Shown: positions 55,146 to 63,300 of the stretch, in pieces
How positions within the stretch are numbered: position 1 is the first letter of the stretch
Layout: each line of letters starts with the position of its first letter
The notes under the pieces: model-generated
The model's input: only the letters and a program-made list of their open reading frames with translations
Told to the model about the DNA's origin: nothing
The model's database searches: none
Made by a program: the position numbers and the translations under genes
Origin: Arthrobacter agilis
Lineage (GTDB): Bacteria > Actinomycetota > Actinomycetes > Actinomycetales > Micrococcaceae
DNA length: 64,000 nt
NCBI RefSeq assembly: GCF_002157505.1
Contig: NZ_NFSC01000028.1
Coordinates: 124,001 to 188,000, forward strand
Reading direction: 5' to 3'

Positions 55146-56417
55146 ATGAATCCCCTTCCAGTCCTCGTCGGCAAGGCCGTGCGCATCGCCTCCCGCCTGC
55201 GCGGCGGCGGCTCCGCGTTCCCCGGCCTGGTGGTCGAGCGCCTCGACCCCGGCTTCATGGGACGCGCGCTCTCGAACCTCCCCTACGGCGTCGTCGTCGT
55301 GAGCGGGACGAACGGCAAGACGACGACCACCAAGATGGTCGTGGAACTGCTCGAGGGCCAGGGCCTGAGCGTCTTCACGAACCGCACGGGCAGCAACTTC
55401 ACGCGCGGCGTCGCCGCTGCACTGCTCGGTGAGGTCGACTGGCGCGGGCGCCTGAAGGCCGACGTCGCCGTGCTCGAACTCGACGAGGCGCACGCCGTGC
55501 ACTTCGTGAAGCTCGTGCCGCCGCGGTACTCGCTCCTCCTGAACGTCCTGCGCGACCAGCTCGACCGCTTCGGCGAGATCGACGCCACCACCCGCCTGCT
55601 CGAGCGCATCGCACTGGCCACCACGGGAACAGTGGTCCTCAACCGCGAGGACCCCCGCGTCGCGGGCCTGGCGTCGTCCGTGACGGCTGCCGACGTCGTC
55701 TACTTCGGCCTCGACGCGTCCCTCCGCAGCACCTTCCCGAACGACGACGAACTGCGCGGCGCCGCGGGCACCGCTCCCGCCTCCGCCCTGCCGGCCGACG
55801 TCGTCCTTCGATCGGTCGACGGCAACTCGGCGGAGTTCGAGGTGGAGGGCACCACGACGCGCACCGATCTCCGCCTGCGCGGCGTCTACAACATCTTCAA
55901 CGCGGCGGCGGCCCTGGCGGCGGCCCGTGCCGTCCTCGGCGGTACGGCGGACAACGGCAGGCTGTTCTCGTCGCTGGCCGCGGTGGAGCCCGCGTTCGGC
56001 CGCGGCGAGAGCCTCGTCGTCGATGGCCAGGCCCTCGAACTGGTCCTCGTGAAGAACCCGAGCGGGTTCCGGCTGGGCCTGAAGTCCTTCGACCCCGCAG
56101 GGTGCGCGACGATGATCGCCATCAACGACAACTATGCGGACGGACGGGACATGTCCTGGCTGTGGGACGTCGATTTCGATTCCCTCGGCCTCAGCGGGGT
56201 GGACGTGGTCAGCGGCGTCCGCGCCTACGACATGGCACTGAGGCTGAAGTACGATGACGTCCGCGTGGGCGCCGTCGAACCCGACATCACCGATGCGCTC
56301 CAGCAGTTCATCCGCGGATCCGACGGACGGCCCAAGCGCATTTTCTGCACCTATACGGCCATGCTCGCGGTACGCCGCGAGCTCTCCAAGATCACGAAGG
56401 TCGAGGTGGTTTCCTGA
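55146..56417 (+). CDS. murT: Lipid II isoglutaminyl synthase, MurT subunit
   Basis: A 423-residue Mur-ligase-like ATPase that with GatD amidates D-glutamate in lipid II. The P-loop VVSGTNGKTTTTKMV is at about residues 51-65, and the C-terminal DUF1727 domain includes NDNYADGRDMSWLWDVDFD, typical of MurT. The Cys4 zinc-ribbon pairs found in staphylococcal MurT are not visible (only two cysteines in the whole protein). TAATTT 6 nt before the ATG gives another leaderless geometry. It overlaps gatD by 1 base. Confidence 0.94.
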   Translation: MNPLPVLVGKAVRIASRLRGGGSAFPGLVVERLDPGFMGRALSNLPYGVVVVSGTNGKTTTTKMVVELLEGQGLSVFTNRTGSNFTRGVAAALLGEVDWRGRLKADVAVLELDEAHAVHFVKLVPPRYSLLLNVLRDQLDRFGEIDATTRLLERIALATTGTVVLNREDPRVAGLASSVTAADVVYFGLDASLRSTFPNDDELRGAAGTAPASALPADVVLRSVDGNSAEFEVEGTTTRTDLRLRGVYNIFNAAAALAAARAVLGGTADNGRLFSSLAAVEPAFGRGESLVVDGQALELVLVKNPSGFRLGLKSFDPAGCATMIAINDNYADGRDMSWLWDVDFDSLGLSGVDVVSGVRAYDMALRLKYDDVRVGAVEPDITDALQQFIRGSDGRPKRIFCTYTAMLAVRRELSKITKVEVVS

Positions 56418-57187
56418 TGAGCGACGCCCCATCCGCCGGTGCCCTGACGAAGGCACCCGCAGACCCGTCCAAGGGGTCCCTGCGCATCCTGCAGCTGTAT
56501 CCGCGGGAGATGAACATCTACGGCGACTACGGGAACGTCCTGGTCCTGAAGCAGCGCCTCGCGTGGCGCGGTTACGGCGCCGAGATCCTCGAGCACAACG
56601 CAGGGGACGCATTCCCGGACGACGTCGACCTCATCGTCGGCGGCGGCGGCCAGGACAGCGGGCAGGTGGTGATCCAGGACGACCTCCAGGCCATCGCCTC
56701 CACGCTGCGCAGGCTCGCCGAGGACGGCACCCCGATGCTCCTCATCTGCGGGCTGTACCAGCTCTTCGGCAACTTCTTCCGCACGCAGGACGGCACGGTC
56801 ATCCCGGGCATCGGTGTCCTGGACCTGGAGACGCGGGGTGGGACCGAGAGGCTGATCGGCAACGTCGTCGCCCGGAGCGACGAGTTCGGTGAGATCCACG
56901 GCTACGAGAACCACAGCGGTCAGACCTTCCTCGGTGACGGACTCAGGCCCCTGGCGACCGTCCTCAAGGGCGCGGGGAACAACGCCGAGGAGCACCACGA
57001 GGGCGCCCGCTACAGGAACATCGTGGGGAGCTACCTCCACGGCTCCCTGCTGCCCAAGAACCCCGCCATCGCCGATTTCCTGCTGCGCACCGCGGCGGAA
57101 CGGAAGTTCGGCGCCTTCGAGGACGACGGCGTGGACGACTCCCTCGCGGAACTGGCCCGGGAGCACGCGGCCGCGAGGCCGCGGTAG
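56417..57187 (+). CDS. gatD: Lipid II isoglutaminyl synthase, GatD glutaminase subunit
   Basis: A 256-residue class I-type (CobB/CobQ-like) glutamine amidotransferase that feeds ammonia to MurT. The nucleophile is Cys111 in LLICGLYQLFGN, the catalytic His is His208 in GSYLHGSLLPKNP, and the motif GYENHSGQT is characteristic. The start codon shares its A with the murT stop (TGATG), so the subunits are coupled at translation. Confidence 0.94.
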   Translation: MSDAPSAGALTKAPADPSKGSLRILQLYPREMNIYGDYGNVLVLKQRLAWRGYGAEILEHNAGDAFPDDVDLIVGGGGQDSGQVVIQDDLQAIASTLRRLAEDGTPMLLICGLYQLFGNFFRTQDGTVIPGIGVLDLETRGGTERLIGNVVARSDEFGEIHGYENHSGQTFLGDGLRPLATVLKGAGNNAEEHHEGARYRNIVGSYLHGSLLPKNPAIADFLLRTAAERKFGAFEDDGVDDSLAELAREHAAARPR

Positions 57188-57295
57188 GTCGCGATCCCGC
57201 GGACCCGGCGTGGCGGCGTCGTCGGGCACGCTCGTCCGCGTAAACCCGGTGAGGGTGGTGCATCAAGGGACCACCTCGTGCAAAAGTTAGTTCCC

Positions 57296-59305
57296 ATGAG
57301 CAACCCTTTCCTCGAGCCCAGCACCCTCGACTACCAGCTGCCACCTTTCTCCGCCATCCGGGACGAGCACTACCTGCCGGCCTTCGATGCCGGTTTCGCC
57401 GAGCACCTGGCCGAGATCGACCGGATCACGGGCTCCGACGAGGCTCCCACGTTCGAGAACACGCTCGTCGCGCTCGAGCGTGCCGGCAGGACCCTCGACC
57501 GGGTCTCGCGTGTGTTCTTCAGCAACTCCTCCAGCCATGCGACGGAGGCGATCCAGGAACTCGAGCAGCAGGTCGCTCCGCGCATCGCCGAGCACGAGGA
57601 CAACATCAAGCTCAATCGCGCGCTGTTCGAGCGCCTCCGGCAGGTACCGGTCGACGGGCTCGACGAGGAGTCCGCGCGCCTGGTCGAGGAGTACGTCCGC
57701 AGCTTCGTGCGGGCAGGAGCCGAGCTCGACGACGACGCCCAGGTCACGCTCCGCGGACTCAACTCCCAGCTGTCGGCACTCAGCACCGAGTTCTCGCAGA
57801 AACTGCTGAAGGACACGAACGATTCGGCGCTCCTGCTCGACTCGGCCGACGAGCTCGACGGCCTGTCCGCGGATGCCATCTCCGCCGCCGCTTCGGCGGC
57901 CGCCGAGGCCGGCCACGAGGGCAAGTACCTCCTGACGCTCATCCTGCCGACCGTACAGCCGGCCCTGGAGTCGCTCACCAGCAGGGATGTCCGACGCCGG
58001 CTCCACGAGGCATCCATCCAGCGCGGTGCGCGCGGCAACGACGCGGACACCCTCGCTATCGCCACGCGGATGGCCACCCTCCGTGCGGAGCGCGCCGCCC
58101 TCCTCGGCTTCGACACGCATGCCGCGGCCGCCACGGACAACCAGACCGCGCCGTCGCTGGAGGCGATCCTGGAACGGATGCGGGAACTCGCCGCCCCGGC
58201 CGTCCGCAACGCGCGGGCCGAGGCCGCGGAACTGGAGACCGAGGCCGGCCACCCGATCGAGCCATGGGACTGGGCCTACTACGCGGCGAAGGTCCGGAAG
58301 GCGAGGTTCGACGTCGACCTGGACGCGTTGCGCCCCTATTTCGAGCTCGAACGCGTGATCAACGACGGCGTGTTCTACGCCGCCAACCGCCTGTACGGGC
58401 TGACGTTCACCGAGCGTCCGGACCTCGTGGGCTACCACCCCGACGTGCGCGTGTGGGAGGTCTTCAACGAGGACGGCTCAGGACTCGGCCTGTTCCTCGG
58501 CGACTACTACACCCGCGACACGAAGAGCGGCGGAGCCTGGATGAACTCCTTTGTGGACCAGTCGCGCCTCGAGGGGACGCGCGCCGTCGTCATCAACAAC
58601 CTCAACATCTCGAGGCCCGGGGCCGGCGAGCCGACGCTGCTCTCGTACGACGAGGTGGTGACCGCGTTCCACGAGTTCGGACACGCCCTGCACGGTCTCT
58701 TCTCCGATGTCACCTATCCCCTGTTCGCGGGTACGTCCGTCCCCCGGGACTTCGTCGAGTACCCGTCGCAGGTCAACGAGATGTGGATCCTCTGGCCGGA
58801 GATCGTCGCCCACTACGCACGGCACCACGAGACCGGCGAGGCGCTCCCCCAGGACGTCATCGACCGCATCCATGCGGCGGGAACCTGGGGCGAGGGCTTC
58901 GAGACCACGGCCTACCTCGGGGCCGCCCTGCTGGACCTCGCCTGGCACTCGATACCCTCCGGCACGGTCGTCGAGGACCCCCTCGCCTTCGAGGCCGCGG
59001 CGCTCGCCGACGCCGGGGTCGACTTCGCCCCGGTACCTCCGAGATACCGCACGTCCTACTTCAAGCACATCTTCGCCGGCGGGTACGCGGCCTCCTACTA
59101 CGCCTACATCTGGAGCGAGATGCTCGATGCGGACACCGTCGAATGGTTCAAGTCCTCCGGCGGCCTGACGCGCAGGAACGGCGACCACTTCCGCCGGGAA
59201 CTGCTGTCGAGGGGCAACAGCATCGACCCGCTGGAGGCTTTCCGCAGATTCCGCGGGAGGGACGCGGACCTGCATCCCCTGCTCGTCCGCCGCGGCCTGG
59301 CGTGA
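57296..59305 (+). CDS. M3-family zinc metallopeptidase (peptidyl-dipeptidase Dcp-like)
   Basis: A 669-residue oligopeptidase. The zinc motif HEFGH lies at residues 459-463 in AFHEFGHALHGLFS, followed by the third ligand region in EYPSQVNEMW. The N-terminal half is the helical lid (FENTLVALERAGRTLDRVSRVFF). It degrades short peptides in the cytosol; no signal peptide is seen. ATG 57296 matches the usual start MSNPFLEP, although GTG 57278 with AAGGGA upstream is a rival start adding six residues. Confidence 0.93.
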   Translation: MSNPFLEPSTLDYQLPPFSAIRDEHYLPAFDAGFAEHLAEIDRITGSDEAPTFENTLVALERAGRTLDRVSRVFFSNSSSHATEAIQELEQQVAPRIAEHEDNIKLNRALFERLRQVPVDGLDEESARLVEEYVRSFVRAGAELDDDAQVTLRGLNSQLSALSTEFSQKLLKDTNDSALLLDSADELDGLSADAISAAASAAAEAGHEGKYLLTLILPTVQPALESLTSRDVRRRLHEASIQRGARGNDADTLAIATRMATLRAERAALLGFDTHAAAATDNQTAPSLEAILERMRELAAPAVRNARAEAAELETEAGHPIEPWDWAYYAAKVRKARFDVDLDALRPYFELERVINDGVFYAANRLYGLTFTERPDLVGYHPDVRVWEVFNEDGSGLGLFLGDYYTRDTKSGGAWMNSFVDQSRLEGTRAVVINNLNISRPGAGEPTLLSYDEVVTAFHEFGHALHGLFSDVTYPLFAGTSVPRDFVEYPSQVNEMWILWPEIVAHYARHHETGEALPQDVIDRIHAAGTWGEGFETTAYLGAALLDLAWHSIPSGTVVEDPLAFEAAALADAGVDFAPVPPRYRTSYFKHIFAGGYAASYYAYIWSEMLDADTVEWFKSSGGLTRRNGDHFRRELLSRGNSIDPLEAFRRFRGRDADLHPLLVRRGLA

Positions 59306-59330
59306 GCGGCGTCGCGGTCGGCGCACCGGC

Positions 59331-60047
59331 ATGGTGACCATCGCCCAGAGTCAGCGGCTGCAGACGGCCTGGTTCACGGCGCTGGCCTCGGCGACGGGAG
59401 GGAAGACCTTCTCGACGCACGGCACCACGTGGGTCTGGCTGCCCGCGCGACGGGAACTTCAGATGATGTTCCCCGACGCGGTCAGCGCGCAGGCCGTGAA
59501 GCCCGCGCTGGCCGAGGGCGTGCGGTTGCGCGCCTCCACCGTCCGGGTCTGGCTGAACGGCGCGGTGGACGCCGCCGAGCTCGGCCCGCTTGGGTTCAGC
59601 CCGAGCTGGCAGCCGTGGTGGATGGCGGCCCCCGTCGCGGCCGTGATGCGGTCCGGTGACAACGCCGCCGTCCTCACCACCGAGGTGCCCGACTACTCGG
59701 GACCGCTGGAGCAGGAACTGCGCGTCGCCCGCTCCCAGCCGCCGCAGGCATGGCATGCCGTGACGAGGGACGAGCGGGGAGGCGCCGTTACGGGCGCCGC
59801 GTACTCCTTCTACCCGCACGGGGTGGCCGGCCTCCGGCAGCTCGGCGGAATCCACCACCTCGAAGTCCTTCCTGACCACCAGAGGCGTGGCTTGGGGACG
59901 GCACTCCTGAGCGCGACGGCGCGGGCGGCGGGCGACGCGGGGGCCGTCGACCTCTGCGTCCACGCCACGCCCGAGGGGTACCCGTTCTTCTCCCGCCGCG
60001 GGTTCACGCTGCTGGGGCGCGGCAGGACCTACTCCCTGCAGCTCTGA
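59331..60047 (+). CDS. GNAT family acetyltransferase
   Basis: A 238-residue protein. The N-terminal 110 residues form an uncharacterised domain (W-rich, e.g. TWVWLPARRELQMMF, WQPWWMAAP). The C-terminal GNAT domain has HLEVLPDHQRRGLGTALLSATAR, the acetyl-CoA binding motif, and GYPFFSRRGFTLLG, the usual C-terminal strand. The start codon lies 25 bases after the peptidase stop, so the two may share a message. Substrate unknown. Confidence 0.85.
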   Translation: MVTIAQSQRLQTAWFTALASATGGKTFSTHGTTWVWLPARRELQMMFPDAVSAQAVKPALAEGVRLRASTVRVWLNGAVDAAELGPLGFSPSWQPWWMAAPVAAVMRSGDNAAVLTTEVPDYSGPLEQELRVARSQPPQAWHAVTRDERGGAVTGAAYSFYPHGVAGLRQLGGIHHLEVLPDHQRRGLGTALLSATARAAGDAGAVDLCVHATPEGYPFFSRRGFTLLGRGRTYSLQL

Positions 60048-60169
60048 CCGGGCCGCCGTCGGGGACGGTGCAACCGGGCACTAGGATCGAATCCCTTGAC
60101 CCTGCCCCTGGGGCCGGGCGGAAGGTCGGAACGTGGCAGACCGCCACGCAGGCATCCCAGGAGGTAGCC

Positions 60170-60988
60170 GTGCCGCTGATGAGCAGTGGAACCTTCAGTC
60201 GCAGGACGCGCCTGAGCAGTAAGGCCCTGCGCCTGTATGCCGAGAGCGGGTTGCTCCCGCCCGCGCACGTCGACGCGCGGAACGGCTACAGGTACTACGC
60301 CGACGACCAGGTCGCCGATGCGCGCCTGATCATCCTGCTCCGCGGACTCGACATGCCCCTCGATACGGTTGCCCGTGTCCTGGCGGCGGACGACGGCGAA
60401 CGCGCGGACCTCGTCGCCGCGTACTGGGCCGGCGTCGAAGCGACCGTGCTCGCCCAGCGGCACCTCGCGTCCTACGTGATGTCGCAACTCGCCCAGGGGA
60501 AGGATCAGCTCATGAATGTGAAGACGCGTGCCTGCGATGCCAGGACCTATGTGACGGAGAGGCGACGGGTGAGTCCGGAGGAGATTCCGGACTTCATCCA
60601 GTCGTCGTGTGCCCGCCTCGCGCCGGTCGCCGAGCGGCTCGGCGGGTGGGCAGGACCGCTGACGACCATCTACCGAAGCCCCGTCAACGACGAGACGGAC
60701 GGCGTCGTGGAGAACGGCATCCCGGTCCGGGACGACGTCACGCCGGACGACGTCGGCGGAGCCGCAGAACTCCTCGTCGAGCCCGCCGGCGAGGTGGCCT
60801 TCGCCCGCATCACCCAGGCGCAGGTCCGGTATCCGCAGATCCTGCAGGCCTACGACGCGGTGTACGCGTGGCTGGCGCGCGAGGGGCTGACGCCGTCCCT
60901 TCCGCCGCGGGAGATCTACTTCGCCCCCTTCGACGCGGCGCACCCCGAGGCGGAGGTGTGCGACGTCGCCGTTCCCTTCACGAGATAG
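60170..60988 (+). CDS. MerR-family transcriptional regulator with GyrI-like effector domain
   Basis: A 272-residue regulator. The MerR winged helix occupies residues about 3-72 (FSRRTRLSSKALRLYAESGLLPP, NGYRYYADDQVADARLIILLRGLDMPL). A linker helix follows, and then a C-terminal GyrI/AraC-like effector-binding domain (residues about 120-272) of the sort that binds drugs in BmrR. GTG 60170 follows AGGAGGTAG; ATG 60179 is possible. Such regulators often control a nearby efflux pump, but none is adjacent, so its target is unknown. Confidence 0.88.
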   Translation: MPLMSSGTFSRRTRLSSKALRLYAESGLLPPAHVDARNGYRYYADDQVADARLIILLRGLDMPLDTVARVLAADDGERADLVAAYWAGVEATVLAQRHLASYVMSQLAQGKDQLMNVKTRACDARTYVTERRRVSPEEIPDFIQSSCARLAPVAERLGGWAGPLTTIYRSPVNDETDGVVENGIPVRDDVTPDDVGGAAELLVEPAGEVAFARITQAQVRYPQILQAYDAVYAWLAREGLTPSLPPREIYFAPFDAAHPEAEVCDVAVPFTR

Positions 60989-61005
60989 CACCCACGGCCG
61001 GAAAA

Positions 61006-61039
61006 GGAAGGACCGCAGCCTGGTGGCTGCGGTCCTTCC
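61006..61039. terminator. Bidirectional terminator between merR and pdxS
   Basis: A perfect 15-bp stem, GGAAGGACCGCAGCC with GGCTGCGGTCCTTCC around TGGT, lies between convergent genes: 17 bases after the MerR stop and 16 bases past the pdxS stop. An A-run upstream (GAAAAGG) supplies a short U-run for pdxS transcripts. Confidence 0.92.
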
Positions 61040-61055
61040 GACGCTCGCGTGGCTG

Positions 61056-61970
61056 TTACCAGCCGCGCTCGGCGAGGCGGTGGGGCTGCGGGATCTCGTC
61101 GACGTTGATGCCGACCATGGCCTCGCCCAGGCCGCGGGAGACCTTGGCGATCATGTCGGGATCGTCGTGGAACGTGGTCGCCTGCACGATCGCGTGGGCG
61201 CGCTCGGCCGGGTTGCCGGACTTGAAGATGCCCGAGCCGACGAACACGCCATCCGCGCCGAGCTGCATCATCATGGCAGCGTCCGCGGGGGTCGCGATGC
61301 CACCGGCGGTGAACAGGACCACGGGAAGGCGGCCCGCGGAGGCGACCTCCTTCACGAGCTCATACGGTGCCTGCAGTTCCTTCGCCGCCACGTACAGCTC
61401 GTCCTCGGCCATGGAGGACAGGCGGTTGAGCTCCGAGCGGATCTTGCGCATGTGCATCGTGGCGTTCGAGACGTCACCGGTGCCGGCCTCGCCCTTGGAG
61501 CGGATCATCGCCGCGCCCTCGTTGATCCGACGCAGCGCCTCCCCCAGGTTGGTCGCACCGCAGACGAAGGGAACCGTGAACTTCCACTTGTCGATGTGGT
61601 TGGTGAAGTCGGCGGGCGTGAGGACCTCGGACTCGTCGATGTAGTCGACGCCGAGGGACTGCAGGACCTGCGCCTCCACGAAGTGGCCGATACGGGCCTT
61701 GGCCATGACCGGGATGGACACGGCCTCGATGATGCTGTCGATCATGTCGGGATCGCTCATGCGGGACACGCCGCCCTGGGCGCGGATGTCCGCGGGAACC
61801 CGCTCGAGCGCCATGACGGCTACCGCACCGGCGTCCTCGGCGATGCGGGCCTGCTCGGCGGTGACGACATCCATGATGACGCCGCCCTTGAGCATCTCGG
61901 CCATCCCACGCTTGACCCGGTTGCCACCGGTCTGTGCTGTGGTTGCCGAATTGTCTTCAACGGTGGACAC
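61056..61970 (-). CDS. pdxS: Pyridoxal 5'-phosphate synthase lyase subunit
   Basis: A 304-residue TIM-barrel enzyme that makes pyridoxal phosphate from ribose 5-phosphate, glyceraldehyde 3-phosphate and ammonia from PdxT. The catalytic lysines are in [19 protein letters not shown] and [26 protein letters not shown] and [11 protein letters not shown] are the phosphate regions. The start codon is GTG 61970. It is a solitary gene here and faces a decayed region upstream. Confidence 0.97.
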   Translation of the reverse strand: MSTVEDNSATTAQTGGNRVKRGMAEMLKGGVIMDVVTAEQARIAEDAGAVAVMALERVPADIRAQGGVSRMSDPDMIDSIIEAVSIPVMAKARIGHFVEAQVLQSLGVDYIDESEVLTPADFTNHIDKWKFTVPFVCGATNLGEALRRINEGAAMIRSKGEAGTGDVSNATMHMRKIRSELNRLSSMAEDELYVAAKELQAPYELVKEVASAGRLPVVLFTAGGIATPADAAMMMQLGADGVFVGSGIFKSGNPAERAHAIVQATTFHDDPDMIAKVSRGLGEAMVGINVDEIPQPHRLAERGW

Positions 61971-62021
61971 GACTTGCCCCTAAAGGTAGAAAAAAGCTGA
62001 CCCTTCATGATACGCCGCTGA

Positions 62022-62213
62022 AGCGGGCGCTCCGGCGTCGCCGTCGTCGTCCAGCCCACGTGGTTGGCGGCTCACTCGATGCCCATCCTGATCGACCGTC
62101 GCCCCGGCGCGGCCGCGGTACTGAGCGGCCGGGTCGTGTCCATCATGGCTTTCACGATCGTGGACGGGAAGATCACTCGCCTCGACGTCCTCGCCGACGC
62201 CATGCGCTTGTAG
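62022..62213 (+). pseudogene. Probable remnant of a SigJ-type sigma factor C-terminal (SnoaL-like) domain
   Basis: An open frame from 62022 to the stop at 62211-62213 reads, near its end, GAAAVLSGRVVSIMAFTIVDGKITRLDVLADAMRL. This matches the pattern at the end of SigJ-family ECF sigma factors, whose SnoaL-like tail ends F-T-x-x-D-G-K-I-x-x-[IL]-D-x-x-A-D. Everything before it is missing. The remainder of the 442-base gene-free stretch 61971-62412 (including 62214-62412) contains no feature I can support. The remnant was probably cut when the adjacent DNA was inserted. Confidence 0.5.
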
Positions 62214-62412
62214 CACCTCGATGTGGGCGCCACTCTGGGCCCCGAATCGCGCGGGGGTTCGGCTTGCGGGCGTAGAGGCGATATCGAGCGCCACGAGAAT
62301 GCCGCCACTTATCGTTGCGATTCACACCGGAGACGCTGAGCTCCTTCAACTCCCGGCTACGGCGCCCGATGCGGCCGGTCAAAGAATCCTTCACGTGAAC
62401 ACTCCGGAGGAG

Positions 62413-62988
62413 TCACCCTGTGGTGCGGGCGCGTCGCTTGAGCTCTCGGTAAACGGTAGTGCGAGAGACGCTGAGTAGTTCGGCAATCTCTACTTGTGTG
62501 TGTTCACCGGCGTCATGGAGATAGAACAGATGTGTGCGCTGAATAGGTGAGAGCTTGGGTTGCTTGCCGCGAAGCCGACCCTTGGCTTTCGCTACTGCCA
62601 TGCCCTCCCGAGTCCTCATCCGGATCAGATCCGACTCGAATTCCGCCACGATACCCAGGACGTTGAACAAAAGCCGGCCGACCGGATCGGAGGGGTCATA
62701 GACGCTGCCGCCGAGGCTGAGGGCCACGCCCTTCCTCGTGAGTTCATCGGCGATGTCGCGAGCATCAAGTAGCGAACGAGCCAATCGATCGAGCTTCGTG
62801 ACAACAAGGGTGTCGCCCTTACGACAGGAAGCAAGTGCTTCGCGTAACCCTGAGCGAGTCCGATTCGTACCCGTGAACCCTTGATCCACGTAGATGTTTT
62901 CGGCATCTACTCCGAAAGCGTGCAGACTCTCCCGTTGGCCGGTCAGGTCCTGGCCGTTGGTCGAGACGCGCGCGTACCCGATCTTCAC
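62413..62988 (-). CDS. Serine recombinase (resolvase/invertase family)
   Basis: A 191-residue site-specific recombinase of the Tn3-resolvase/Gin type. The catalytic serine is in YARVSTNGQDLTGQ (about residue 9), the arginines and helix E follow (KLDRLARS, FNVLGIVAEFESDLIRMRTREG), and a C-terminal helix-turn-helix of the Hin type (QVEIAELLSVSRTTVYRELKRR) binds DNA. The GTG start at 62988 has no clear Shine-Dalgarno sequence. No transposase gene is visible in the window, so it may belong to a plasmid-derived or integrative segment that extends to the right. Confidence 0.93.
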   Translation of the reverse strand: MKIGYARVSTNGQDLTGQRESLHAFGVDAENIYVDQGFTGTNRTRSGLREALASCRKGDTLVVTKLDRLARSLLDARDIADELTRKGVALSLGGSVYDPSDPVGRLLFNVLGIVAEFESDLIRMRTREGMAVAKAKGRLRGKQPKLSPIQRTHLFYLHDAGEHTQVEIAELLSVSRTTVYRELKRRARTTG

Positions 62989-63300
62989 CCGGTAAGTGTT
63001 GCAGATAAGGCGCCTAAGCGTGCATCTTCACCGTGCAGGTCTTACGCTCCTCCCCTGTCCGACTGGCACTGGCTGCATTGCCGGTTCTCACGGTCGCCTG
63101 CACAAATACTCAAGGCCGCCTGCACGGGCGCAGACCGACCGTCTTACGGGCAGGTAGGAGGGCCAGGTTGGGACTAACTCTCAGGGTGATCTGCGAGGAT
63201 GGCAGACATATAAGCAGGGGACAGTCACTTCGCCATACTCTGGGTCGAAAAATTTAGAGACTCCGTTAAGGGACTGACCAGATGATCGAAGGGTCTCTCC
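62989..63300. other. Non-coding region between recombinase and 5'-nucleotidase
   Basis: A 312-base divergent spacer with no credible gene. It contains the perfect palindrome AGGCGCCT (63010-63017) and TATAAG (63209-63214) as a weak plus-strand -10 candidate. Just before the nucleotidase GAAGGG (63288-63293) gives a 7-nt spaced ribosome-binding site. Recombination (res-like) sites for the recombinase would be expected here but none could be recognised. Confidence 0.4.

Noticed and set aside
62173-62394. A 73-codon minus-strand open frame between the remnant and the recombinase
   Set aside because: Basic composition, no domain and no ribosome-binding site; it cannot be supported as a gene.
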